A stretch of DNA of 64,000 bases from Prosopocoilus inquinatus (taxonomy: Eukaryota > Arthropoda > Insecta > Coleoptera > Lucanidae): positions 42,563,001-42,627,000 of the forward strand of contig CM069876.1 of assembly GCA_036172665.1 (NCBI GenBank). The letters run 5' to 3'. Positions 1 to 11,200 of the stretch are shown piece by piece. The translations under genes were made by a program, and so were the position numbers. The notes beneath the pieces were generated by a model. It did not search any database. It saw only the letters and a program-made list of their open reading frames with translations, and was not told the origin of the DNA. Position 1 is the first letter of the stretch, and each line of letters begins with the position of its first letter.

Positions 1-3000
1 ATCGGCTCGGGTTTCGACCTTCCATTTTCCTTAGATTTTGGAACATTAAAGCTACTGTAACTGGGCTTTTGCTCTTTGTAATTTGAAGGGAAATTCGAAA
101 CCTATGGAATACCCAAAAGTCAATTGCACAGTAACATCAGCCCTGATTTAAAAAAATTAAAATTACTTTCGTCGCCAGATTTTGCTCTCCTTTGTAAGGC
201 ACTCCCAACTGAATTTGGTCTTGCTTGGGCTTTGCGATTTTGAATTCATTCTTGGTTGGTAGTTGTTTGCTGTTGTTATAACTTGTGACAGAAGACGAAA
301 CCTGCAATGATATTACGCGTTTTATTTATTTTCTCAATTTTATTTTGATTTCCTCGCAATAAAGTAGATTAATTACTCAACGCTCCTCGTATAATAAGTA
401 TGTGCAGTGAAGACCAAAGGCGTTAAGCCTTTTGCATTGCATTAAATGAATTGAAGGTTAACAGAAACCAAAAATCCGAATCAAGATTGTAAAGGTTCGG
501 ATATTCAGTACAGAGAGATGCGACGTTTATTTGCGATTAAATTACTCCTACATTATAACGTATTTAAAACACGAACGAGGTCAGTATAAGAAAGAGACAG
601 CGCTGGCCGCAATTTCCTGGAACTGAGTTGCACACGGCCTGGCGTTAGAAGGAAAAAAAACGGAGTCAAGCCTCGGAAGTTGCAATTTTGCCCCTAATTT
701 AAGCACACAATTAAGAATGTTTTTTGCAAGGCAATATCCCCCACTTGCGTAACAATGTGGAAGGAATTAATGCTTAAGTAGTCCGGGAGCAGACAAAAAG
801 TTGATTATTCCGTGTCCTTCAAGTGCTGACCTAATTACGCGGCGTGTTCCTTGTTGAAGTTATTATTATTATTTTTTAATCAGTCAGTTTCCAGTCTCCT
901 CAATTAGAAATTAATTTCGCGAATGAAATTGATGTAAGAATTCGAAAACTTCAATAGGTATAATGGAGAGGTATTCAGTTTCATTTTAGTTTCAAGCAGA
1001 CGATAAGCTATTGCAAGAAATTTAATTGTTGTTTTGTCCTAACGTGTGACTGATACGCTTGTCTTAAGTTACGCGCATTCGATGTAATACGATGTTGAGA
1101 AAAATCCTTATGTTTCATCCTCTGATGAATTGTGATATGCTGACGTGACTATTCTCAGACTCCTGTTTGAAAGCGCTCGAGAAAAACAACGCCAAACGAT
1201 ATCATCGCGCCAACTACCGGGCAAAGATTTAGTTGGAAAAGCGTCCCGGCGGAAAGGCGGGGTGAAGTAGTGAGGAAAGTAATAAAAAAATGTTATCATT
1301 TGAACTATGAGCTAGTTAATCCGCGGACTTCCATTCAGCTTTAAAAAAAGATTTAGTTGGAAAAGCGTCCCGGCGGAAAGGCGGGGTGAGGTGGTGAGGC
1401 AAGTAATAAAAACCGTTATCATTTAAACTATGAGTTTGTTAATCCGCAGGCTTCCATTCAGCTTCAGAAAAAGATTAAGTTGGAAAAGCGTCTCGGCGGA
1501 AAGGCGGGCTGAGGTAGTGAAGCAAGTAATAAAAACGTTATCATTTAAACTATGAGTTTGTTAATACGCGGGCTTCCATTCAGCTTCAGAAAAAGATTAA
1601 GTTGGAAAAGCGTCTCGGCGGAAAGGCGGGCTGAGGTAGTGAAGCAAGTAATAAAAACGTTATCATTTAAACTATGAGTTTGTTAATCCGCGGGCTTCCA
1701 TTCAGCTTCAGAAAAAGATTCAGTTGGAAAAGCGTCCCGGTGGAAAGGCGGGGTGAGGTGGTGAGGCAGGTAATAAAAAACGTTAACATTTAGTGATGAA
1801 CAGATAAAATAGCGACATCTTACTATCGCTTTTTGACCTGACATTGCAGTAGGATAGACAAATTGAAGCGGGATTTGCTTCTAATAAGTCCCCCATGCAA
1901 GGCGGCCATGCCATTTTCTTTTCTTTCTCGTTCCGGTCGGTTCTAAAATGAACATCAGATTTAATTTTTTTTTGTTAAATTCAGTCATTTTCTCTCTAAG
2001 TTTGAAATTCGCCGACGGAGGCAAAATTTTTCCCGCGTAGTTAAATTTTTTGTGAATTTGAAATCGTTGCGAACAAAGTTTCTCATTTAATTTGTATAAA
2101 AACATTGTGCCTTCTTAAATTTTGGATGACGAGAAGAAAATTCGATTCAGTTTGTTGAGCTAATATACAGCTTAAAAACTAGTCATTGCAATATTTGTCT
2201 CTCTCTCCTATATTATTTATTTTGCAAAATTACATTCTTCTTTTATTTAACATTGTTGTAATTTTAAAGGAATTATTTTGTCAACTTTCTGCACGTCAGT
2301 TGTCGTTATTTTGTTATTTTCATATTATTTCCTTAGTCATTTTTTTAATACATTTGTTAAAATTACCTTTCTCTTTTATTATTTTGTTAATTTTAAGCTC
2401 ATTCATTCAATTACCTTAAGCAAGATATTCCGGAAAGGAAATCTTCGTAAGACAACGAGAATGGAAAATTTGACAATCTTCAGGCAATTAAAAGCACTGT
2501 TTCGACTTTTCGAGGAAAACATCCGTGCGAGTGCATTTTTGGCTTTATCAACTCAACCTAGCTACCGAACAAAAAAATTGCTTTCCTGATTCTCTTTAAA
2601 ACGGGATGGTTTTTCATTATTGTTCTGGGTAAAAGAGGTGAGTACTCAGGCTGACTACCCCTAAATTTAGTAGAAAAATAACCCGCGTCCGTTACATTAC
2701 TACACTTTTGGAGCGCACAATGGAAAACAAATTGGAAAATTGGAAACTTGATTTCTGGATTGTTTTATAAACCAGCCACGCACAAAGAAAATCGAGATCC
2801 GACTTTGTACGAATTGTTTTAAAGAATTGGGGATAAAGTCCCTTACGCAGCAAAAGGTACCAGTGGGTCACCAAAGCAATAAACACAGCGTAAAATGCAA
2901 CGCGACGTATTATAATGTCAAGTCGTTAGTTAGATATCTAATTAGTAAGGGAGTTAATAAATAAAGTGAATAAGAAAGTCAGTAAGTTAGTCGAGTTAGT

Positions 3001-4602
3001 CGAGTTAGTCGAGCCAAATACCACGAGTCGTCGGTTAGTAGTCATAAGATGAGGTAGTCGTTAGGATCAATAATAGTCGGGTGTTAAGTGTTAGAATAAA
3101 AGTAATTAATGTAAAAAGGTACAGTTACGTGCAAGACATTAAACAAACAAGCAGTAATTAAGATAAAACTAAAAGCCTTTTATTATTTTATGAACTTGTA
3201 CGCGATCCAGTTTTTTTTTTACGTGACAATACTTTATAAAAGTTTAAAATATTTCTTCAGTTAAAAATTATCCACAAAGAAGAAACTTCATTACAATTTG
3301 CATAAATTACAGTAAATTAAGTGGGAGATTCTGTAACTTTTTAAAGGGCTGTTAAAATTTAGAAGAACTTTAAAATTTAAAATGCAGTTTTGTGATTGAT
3401 TGTTACCGCAGGAACAAAACTTAACAGCCCTTTAAATTTAACGCTTTTTTTACAAAATAGGCCACCTAAGAGAACCAACATTCTCCTTTTTTTTCGAAAT
3501 TGTGCGTGGTTGTTTTAATTTTTGAAAATGCTGGGAAAACTGCATTTTCTAATCTATGACTAATTAACAACAATACTCACTGGTTTTGTTAAGTTTTGAT
3601 CCTTCTTCTTATAAAGTGCATCAGATGGATTCCGATCAAATTTTGGTTTCTCATAAAATAGATGATTGCTGTTACTGGACATCGAAAATGATGTCTGAAA
3701 AATAAAATCGAGTATTTTACTTGTTCCAAGAGAATTAATTATTATTTTTAAAGAACAGAAAGTGTTTCACCTTTTTCGTGGTGCTGGTGTTCGTCATGCC
3801 AGATGGGCCTTTTGTGAACGAACCCTGAAATAAAATAGTACATCTGTAATCGGAAATAAAGCGACAAATTCGATTTAAAAAAAAGAAAGAAACTTTCTCT
3901 TAAACCTACCAGTTTTTCTGTTTTATTCTTTAGCCCCGGCATGTCCTTTCTGGAACTCGAATACTGAAAATAAATAAATAAAATGATTTAAGATAAATTA
4001 GAAATAATAATAAAATAAATGTCGCAAGTCATTAGAACCACTTAAATGAATAATTTTATTAATATATCAAAATACAGGGTGCTCTGAGGTATAGGGCTTA
4101 TAATTTTTTTAACAGAAATTGCAGTGGAGTTCTTCGTATAAAATTTCTTGGTTTAGATCTTCCTTGACCTCTTCAAGTACCTTACTCTTATTGCAAAAAA
4201 ATAAAATAACTTATACAATCGTTGGTATTTGTTGCCTGCATGTCATTTATTACGGTCAGACTCACAGGAACTCACTTTTTAAGAAGAGAAAGTTGCATCG
4301 TCGGTTAAAGAATGCATTAAGAAACTATAATATAGAAGAAAGCCAACATAGCTCATAATCAATAAGATCTAAATTGAAAAGTGTCAAAATAAAAGATGCC
4401 CTAAAATAAAGTACTTAAACATCAACAAGTTTATCTAACATGTTGACATCTAAGTACTTTATTTTAGAGCACCTTACGTGTTAAATTATGCCAAAATTTT
4501 TAAAATTCCTTTTTACTATGTACAAATACAACCTTACCTACACATTTAAGGTAAATAATATTTTATAAATCGATTAATACTTACGTTTTTGTAACGATCC
4601 AT
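1..4602 (-). CDS. Gene A, partial: paralogue of gene B, 5' exons only
   Basis: Exons, 5' to 3' on the minus strand: 4602-4585 (MDRYKN), 3963-3910, 3824-3771, 3694-3581, 301-167 and 101 to the window edge. Each has AG at the acceptor and GT at the donor, each is a multiple of 3, and all joins are phase 0. The last two exons (starting VSSSVTSYNNSKQ and VSNFPSNYKEQKPSY) are clear relatives of the ASSTVTSHNSKQQ and VSNSLLNNKPQKPSY exons of gene B, and the first exon matches gene B's MDRHKN. The visible protein is Ser/Lys/Asn-rich, low complexity and probably disordered. The 3' end lies left of the window, so a UBA-RING C-terminus is expected from paralogy but is not seen. The 3.3 kb intron 301-3581 carries a 123-bp tandem array and a MITE. 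The long intron leaves some doubt that exons on its two sides belong to one transcript. Confidence 0.7.
1225..1790. repeat. Tandem array, about 123-bp unit, 4.6 copies
   Basis: Units begin near 1225, 1350, 1473, 1595 and 1717 with GATT(T/A)AGTTGGAAAAGCGT and contain GGCGGAAAGGCGGG and CCATTCAGCTTCAGAAA. The array lies in the gene A 3.3 kb intron. Later copies are nearly identical, so it has expanded recently. Confidence 0.95.
3322..3466. mobile_element. MITE copy 1 (145 bp), TAAG flanks
   Basis: Same family as 26826-26968: inside are GGGCTGTTAAAATTTA and TAACAGCCCTTTAAATTTAA. Weak terminal inverted repeats TGGGAGATTCTGT and ACAAAATAGGCCACC are flanked by TAAG on both sides. Confidence 0.75.
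4396..4474. repeat. Palindromic MITE-like sequence
   Basis: TGCCCTAAAATAAAGTACTT at the left is inverted as AAGTACTTTATTTTAGAGCA at the right, with a small loop. It lies upstream of the gene A second exon, in intron 1. Confidence 0.75.
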
Positions 4603-4680
4603 CTTTCGCGCGTTTGTTGGCCGTTCTTCGTGCTAATAAAACACGTCTTGCTAACTGAAGTTAAGCGGTCGCGTACGATC
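4603..4680 (-). promoter_or_regulatory. Proximal 5' region of gene A, similar to that of gene B
   Basis: Just upstream of the MDRYKN start codon the plus strand reads GGCCGTTCTTCGTGCTAATA. The same place in gene B reads GGTCGTTCTTCTCTTCTGCT followed by AATAAAAC. The shared block probably contains the 5' UTR and core promoter. I see no certain TATA box or initiator. Confidence 0.45.
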
Positions 4681-6176
4681 TCACTTCACGCTGATTAGAT
4701 AAGTAAATATGTGTGTGTATATTATATTACCTAGCCAGACAATAGCGGTCTTTGAGTGTACAAAAATTATCTACGATATCCTTGTGAACCTTGTGGGCAG
4801 CAGCAGTCATCAATATTATTAGAAATGTTTTAGTCATTTGAATGATGAATATATTATGAAGAAATATTTTTTAAAGAATAACAGGGAATAGATAAATCAG
4901 AGAAGAAAATAAAATTCAAGATGAAACAACAAATAATAACAACAATAAAACTTTTTATCTTATCTTCATAATTCATGGCATTGGAAACCTGTATAAAATG
5001 ATCCTTGAAGAGGTGAAGAGTTATCCTGTTTGATATTCCAAGTCAAAGACTACTTTAACGAGAAGCGAACTTTAATCTTTAATTTTTTTGTTGTATTTTT
5101 TCCCCCGGCTTTTATGTTGCAAGCACGGTGAAGGATATATTAGGTGACGCCACAAGAGCACTCGGTCGTGTGTCGATATGTGCATGAAAGCGCGAGATCA
5201 ATTACGAGAGTGACAGCTGAAAGAGGGATGAGAAGGAATGGTATTTAATCCTTCAGCAAGAGATAACCTTAAAATATTTCTAGCAGTTGCGTGCACGTTC
5301 GGAATGCCCGCATTGCTACCTTTTAATTCTTTACTGTGGTTGCAAGGCAAGAAAAAAATAATAATTGCTGGAATCGCTTGTTTAAAATTCAGGAAAACTA
5401 ATGAATTCCAAACTTGCGCGATGGCTAAAGAGAGAAGTTTCCAACTCGTTCCGCGGGGGAGGCAACAAAGCGATAATTCAGTAATTAACCAAACACCTTT
5501 CCGATTTGGAATGTTCTTTCTTATAACTGGAGTTTCCCTCTGCCAATTTGATATTCGCTGCTCGTTTAAACTTCCTCGAAATATGAAAACTTTAGAGCAA
5601 GCTCAATCTGCCTATTTGTACTCTGAAATCGCTCGTGTCTGAATATTACAATATGATATGATATGAGAATTCATGACAGGCATTCATTCGTAGCACGGAA
5701 ACAAATATTTGTTAAATAGTCAAAGATGCCGTTCGTCAAAATTCGAAGCCTGAGCATCAATCACTGTCATGTTTTTTAAATTTTACTTGACTTTGGGGCC
5801 CGTGAATGATACTCGTCGACTAATCTTAAACAATTTATCAAAAACACAATCGACTGCACGACAGAATACACTATTTTAACAAATAGTACTTCATTTATGT
5901 CACCGTTTGTAGCCCCGTGATGCTCGTATTTTTCGCTTCTCAATAAGAACTGACTTGGCAGCGTGCCCATGCCCTTTTCTAGTTAACACAACTGTTTCTA
6001 TACGCGAAAAAAAAACTTCTAGAGCTTTCTCGGTCCCACAAGATTGCTCTCCAGCCTTCTCGAAGGTATCTACGATATCGCGAGCGTCCCAGTCCAACCC
6101 TTGTTAAAAAGGCCTGTGCCGGCTTGTCCGGTCACACAAAAAAATACCTGCCCCGACTCCACAGCACGGCTGTAAA
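4681..6176. other. Upstream flank of gene A
   Basis: AT-rich DNA with one 134-codon plus-strand ORF (5238-5642) that lacks convincing composition, and a copy of a dispersed repeat (5933-6160). No other gene is seen. Confidence 0.5.
5933..6160. repeat. Dispersed repeat, copy 1
   Basis: This shares long blocks with 52738-52955, including TTGCTCTCCAGC, GATATCGCGAGCGTCCCA and GGTC(A/G)CACAAA. The identity of the element is unknown; the two copies are 47 kb apart in the same orientation. Confidence 0.85.
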
Positions 6177-7800
6177 GATCGACAGTCAATTGTTTTTCTT
6201 TTGTTTCAATCGTAGTTTTTTTTTTAATTTGAATTTTCCTGCGTAACTGAATCGATAGAAAAAAAACTTATTTTTTGGAAGACCAAATAAGTTACACCTG
6301 TTTAAAAAATCGACGATCAATTTGTTTTCTCCACAGTCAATTGTTTCATCGACAGTCAGTTGTTTTATTCTCTTTGATTGGGTAAGAAATAAACAACTCC
6401 TTAATAATTTATTAAATAAACAACTCCTTCATAATTTATTAAATAAACAACTCCTTAATAATTTATTAAATAAATTATATTGAAGATCGACCTTCAATTA
6501 CCTTCTTTTATTTGAATTAAACTTACAGTCGTCAATTGTTTTATTTTACAAGATCGACAGTCAATTGTTTTCCTGTTGTTTCAATCAGGCTGTCGTAGTT
6601 TTTTTTTTCAATTTGAATTTTCCTGTGTAACTGAATCGACAAAAAAAAAACTCATTTTTTCCGAAGCCCAAATAAGTTACACCTGTTTAAAAAATCGACG
6701 GTCAATTTGTTTTCTCGACCATCGATTGTTTCATCGACGGTCAATTGTTTTATTTTCTTTGTTTGGGTAAGAAATAAGCAACTCCTTAATAGTTTATTAA
6801 ATAAATTATATTGAAGATCGATCTTCAATTACCTTCTTTTATTCGAATTAAATCAGTAGTTGTCAATTGTTTTACTTTACAAGATCGACAGTCAATTGTT
6901 TTTCTTTTATTTCAATCAGGCTCTCGTCGTGTTTTTTTTTTAATTTGAATTTTTTTGCGTAACTGAATCGACAGAAAAAAAAAGTAATTTTTTTCGAAGC
7001 CCAAATAAGTTACACCGGTTTAAAAAATCGACCGTCAATTTGTTTCTTCGACAGTCGATTGTTCCATCGACAGTCAGTTGTTTCATTATATTTTTTTTGT
7101 TTGGGTAAGAAATAAGCGATTCCTTAGTAGTTTATTAAATCATATTAAAGACCGATCTTAAATTACCTTCTTTTATTCAAATTAAACCCGCAGTCGTCAA
7201 TTGTTTTGCTTTACTACAAGATCGACAGTCAATTGTTTTTCTTTTGTTTCAATCAAGCCGACGTAGTTTTTTTCTTCTTTAATTTAAATAATCCTACGTA
7301 ACAGAATCGACAGAAAAAAAACTTATTTTTCGAAGCCCAAATAAGTTACACCGGTTTAAAAAATCGACCGTCAATTTGTTTTTTCGACAGTCGATTGTTT
7401 CATCGACAGTCAATTTTTATTTTTATTTTTTATTTGAATTAAACCCACGTCGTCAATTGTTTTCCTTTACAAGATCGACAGTCAATTTATTCTTTTGTTT
7501 GTTTCAAACTGTCTTGTTCTTTTCTTTAATTTGAATTGTCCTACTGCATAACTGAATGAACAGATCACCAGTTACCTTCTTTTATTTGAATTAAATCCCC
7601 AGTCGTCAATTATTTTACTTTACAAGATCGACAGTCAATTTTTTTCTTTTCTTTTATTCAAACTGTCTTGTTTTTTTTTCTTTAATTTGAATTGTCCTGC
7701 TGCGTAACTGGATCAACAGATCATCAGTTATCTTCTTTTATTTGAATTAAAGCGACAATCGTCAGTTGTTTTACTTTATTTGGACAATTGTCGCCTTTAG
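6177..7800. repeat. Satellite of about 330-375 bp unit rich in the motif CGACAGTCAATTG
   Basis: Units start at about 6177, 6552, 6883 and 7221, then shortened ones at about 7470 and 7627, each with AAGATCGACAGTCAATTG. Within each unit the 12-16 bp motif recurs several times, with homologous blocks such as CAAATAAGTTACACC and ATTACCTTCTTTTATT. The first unit has an extra three-fold AAATAAACAACTCCTT repeat at about 6388-6470. It lies between genes A and B. Confidence 0.92.
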
Positions 7801-8264
7801 TTGGGATCAAGCAATCGGTGTGTCAGTTGAAATGCTTACGATGGTCGAAACAATAAGAAAAACATAAATAAATAATGTAAAATCAACTTAAATTTTATTT
7901 ATTATTGGAAATACAAAAACAATTACTACAATTTAAAATTTTCTTATCTATTGTTTTTCAACGAATAATACATTAATTTCCTAAGAGCTAACGAGTGCTG
8001 TCCAAAACTTAAAAATTTTCTTTTTTTATTTTCAAGCTCAGAACGTACCAAGTAAATTTTTAGATAAAAAAAAAACGTTAATTAAGTCTCCCTTCTTTCA
8101 GTTTGATGAGCAAATCCGAAATCTTTATTATTTGTGACCATTTTTTTTTTAAAGAGAGCATGAGTTACTTTACTTAAGAAGGCCAGACCTTGAGTTAACG
8201 CAGATTCGATTTATAAAAAGTAAAATTAAAATAACCGTAGGAAGTCAGAGTTACATTTTGCTTA

Positions 8265-11200
8265 TTAAGAGAAAAACGTCTTGACTGTCGATTGTATTTC
8301 AACCCTGCACAGAGGGCAAGTTTTCATGTTTCCAGAACATTCAACGCAGGTAACCAAATGCCCGCATGGTATAAAAACAATGCCGATTTCAGCATCCAGA
8401 CAAATCTTGCACGTCTTTTCCTCCTTCAACATTTCAATCTCTTCAAGAATTTTCCTATCCAGAAATCCCCCTTCCTCTGCTCCAGCAAAATTCAATTTCG
8501 TTTCAGCGGCGGGGATTTCGGATGTTGGTTTCTTCGGTTCCTAAAACAATCAAAGAATCAACCTATACCCCATTCATTATTGCAAAACCTTCTTATAATG
8601 AATGAAGTATAGTATAACTCACCTGATTTTGTTTTTCCAGTTTAAAAACGGCCTCTATTAATTCTTTAGTGGAAGCGAACGGTGTTCCTGTTTGTTTCAA
8701 CTTTTTTCTAATGGCCTCTTTGATTTGGTCGAAAGGAAGATCCAAGACCAAAGCAGATAAGGCCGGTTCTGTCAACATGTAGTGCTGTAGTTCTGCCTCC
8801 TCGATACCCTCGCAATTTTTCGCGTTCAATTTTGCTTTCTAAAATATAATTTAAAAGATCCATCCCATATTTTTTGCAACACCAACACTTTAACGAGCAC
8901 TTACTTGGAATGGTTTAAGGAGTTCCGTTACGGTTGCTTCTGCCGTTTTATTTTTTGCTTTCACGCCCAATTCTGATCGTCCTGTGCGAAACTGAAAAAT
9001 CATGAACAACACGTTATAAGAAATCTTCAGAATAGGTTTGTTCCTACGCGGTTTTAAATCGTTCTACTCATGCACGCTCGATGATGGTGTTGGTGTTTAG
9101 CGAGAGCGCATGAGCAATACAGTTCCAAATTAATATAAAACTGTGTAGGAACGAATCTATTATCCACTCTTACACCCTTACACTTTCTAGAATCTTATTT
9201 TGGCCTTTGCCTGCCGCTGATTCTCCTTGAGAAAAATGTATGTTCAAATTTGAATCCTGCAACGGACGATACTTTCAAATCTTAATTTTGAAATTTCAGA
9301 GTGGTTTGCTACTCACCGACTTGCATTTAAGTTTTTGCAGCTCGCTTGCAATGGAAGACGTCCCCTGAAAATGCCGTCAATGTACTTTTGCTTATTAGAA
9401 TAAATTTCGACTTACTCTCATGGGGTTTGCTGCGGCTCTCCCCTTTTCTGGATTTTGCCACTAAAAGAAAATCAACGTTTTGTATATTTAAGTATCAAAA
9501 TTAAATGAAAGTAATAAAAATAAAACCTTACCGGGCTCTTTTTTGTTGTTTTACTTAACACAGTACTTGCAGCCTGTAAAATATTAATTAATTTAGAGAT
9601 TTGTTTTTGTTATCCTAGTTATTGATTGAACAAAAATAAATTTGTATTTGTATGTTGCCACTAAAACGAAATCAACGTTTTGTGTATTTAAGTATCAAAA
9701 TTAAATGAAAGTAATAATAATAAAACCTTACCGGGCTCTTTTTTGCTGTTTTACTTAACGCAGTACTTGCAGCCTGTAAAATATTAACTAATTTAGAGAT
9801 TTGTTTTTATTATCCTCGAACAAAAATAAATTTGTAGGAATTTATACGGTGCAAGAACGTACAAGTATGAACAGATTTTGTTGATTTAAACTAACTGCGC
9901 AGACAGTTACCGAAAATAAATAAACAACAATACCTCAAAACATACCTGTGTAAAATTCGATGAAGTTTTCGGCTCACATTTTCGAACATTTTGGGATTGT
10001 ACTGTAGAGGTGGAAGTCTGAAAGATTCCGCTGTTATTTTCAATATTTATTTTTATTAAATCTTTATCTTACTTTCGTTAAATTTATCTTGGCCTGCCTG
10101 GTGGACTTCTGCGGTGGAAAATTTAAAAACGAATTCAAAACCTGTAAAATACAAAAGACGTTTCAATTAGCCCTGAATTCAAAGAGGGTTACTCACCTTC
10201 AACTGATTCTGATTTTCTTTAGAACGCGATCCCAGCTGAATTGGATCTTGCTTGATTTTCACGATTTTGTTTTCATTACTGTTGAGTTGTTGTTTATTGT
10301 TGCTATAACTTGTAATTGTTGACGAAGCCTGCAATGATACAGCGCATTTCACTTATTTCCTCAACTTTTTTGATACGTGAAGGCAATCGCAATTTTGCTA
10401 CTTAAATAAATTTCGTATACGAGGTGTTTCCGATAATTTGTGTGCCTTAGTCATGTGTGCGTTGAAACAACTCCGGATTTGCTTGAAAGTGTATTCCATG
10501 TGTATTCCATGTTAGCTAATTTCAATCAGATTTAAAAACTTACTTTGATCAAATTTGGTGCGGTTTTCTTATTAATCCGATTTCCATCTTGCTTAGATTT
10601 CAAGACGTTGACGTCATTGTAGCTGGGCTTTTGCGGTTTGTTATTGAGAAGCGAATTCGAAACCTAGGTATATAAAACACACGGGTTTCAATTTTATAGA
10701 GAAATTAATCGCGAATTTAAAACTCAAACTTACAGTCAACTGATTCTGGACATTTTGAGAGGGCAACCGAATTTGGTCTGGTTTGGCTTTGCATTCGCTC
10801 TTGGTTGGTTGTTGTTTACTGTTATGACTTGTAACTGTTGACGAAGCCTGCAATGAAATGACGCGATTTAGTTATTTCCTCGATTTCCTTGATGCATTAA
10901 AATATTTTTTGTACTTTTAATTACATTTCATATACGAGGTGTTTTCAATAATTTATCTACCTCCGGATGAAAGAAAATCATGTGTACGTCAAAAAAATTC
11001 CATATCTGATGTGAACACAATTGTATTATGTATTCATAAAGACAGTATGGCAAAGGTTCCCAGTATTAATCAACTAAGAGACTATTCCAATTTGTAATAC
11101 ACATTAAAGACCAAGGAAGAGAAGAAATTCAAGGTAATCAATAAACCCCCCGCCTTTCAAAGAAGGCCTTTGAAATTACAAAAGGTATGACCAGTCGTTC

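Larger units (their letters stand above)
302..3580. other. Large intron of gene A
   Basis: The intron contains the 123-bp array (1225-1790), a short repeat end shared with 22.3 kb (1793-1850), a MITE (3322-3466) and otherwise AT-rich unique DNA. Short ORFs here have no coding character. Confidence 0.6.

Noticed and set aside
5238..5642. 134-codon plus-strand ORF upstream of gene A
   Set aside because: It has an ATG and stop but no recognisable domain, no splice context and no paralogue in the window. Chance is likely.
8281..8612. Plus-strand ORFs opposite the gene B RING exon
   Set aside because: They are shadows of the RING exon; splice sites, UBA and RING motifs are all on the minus strand.
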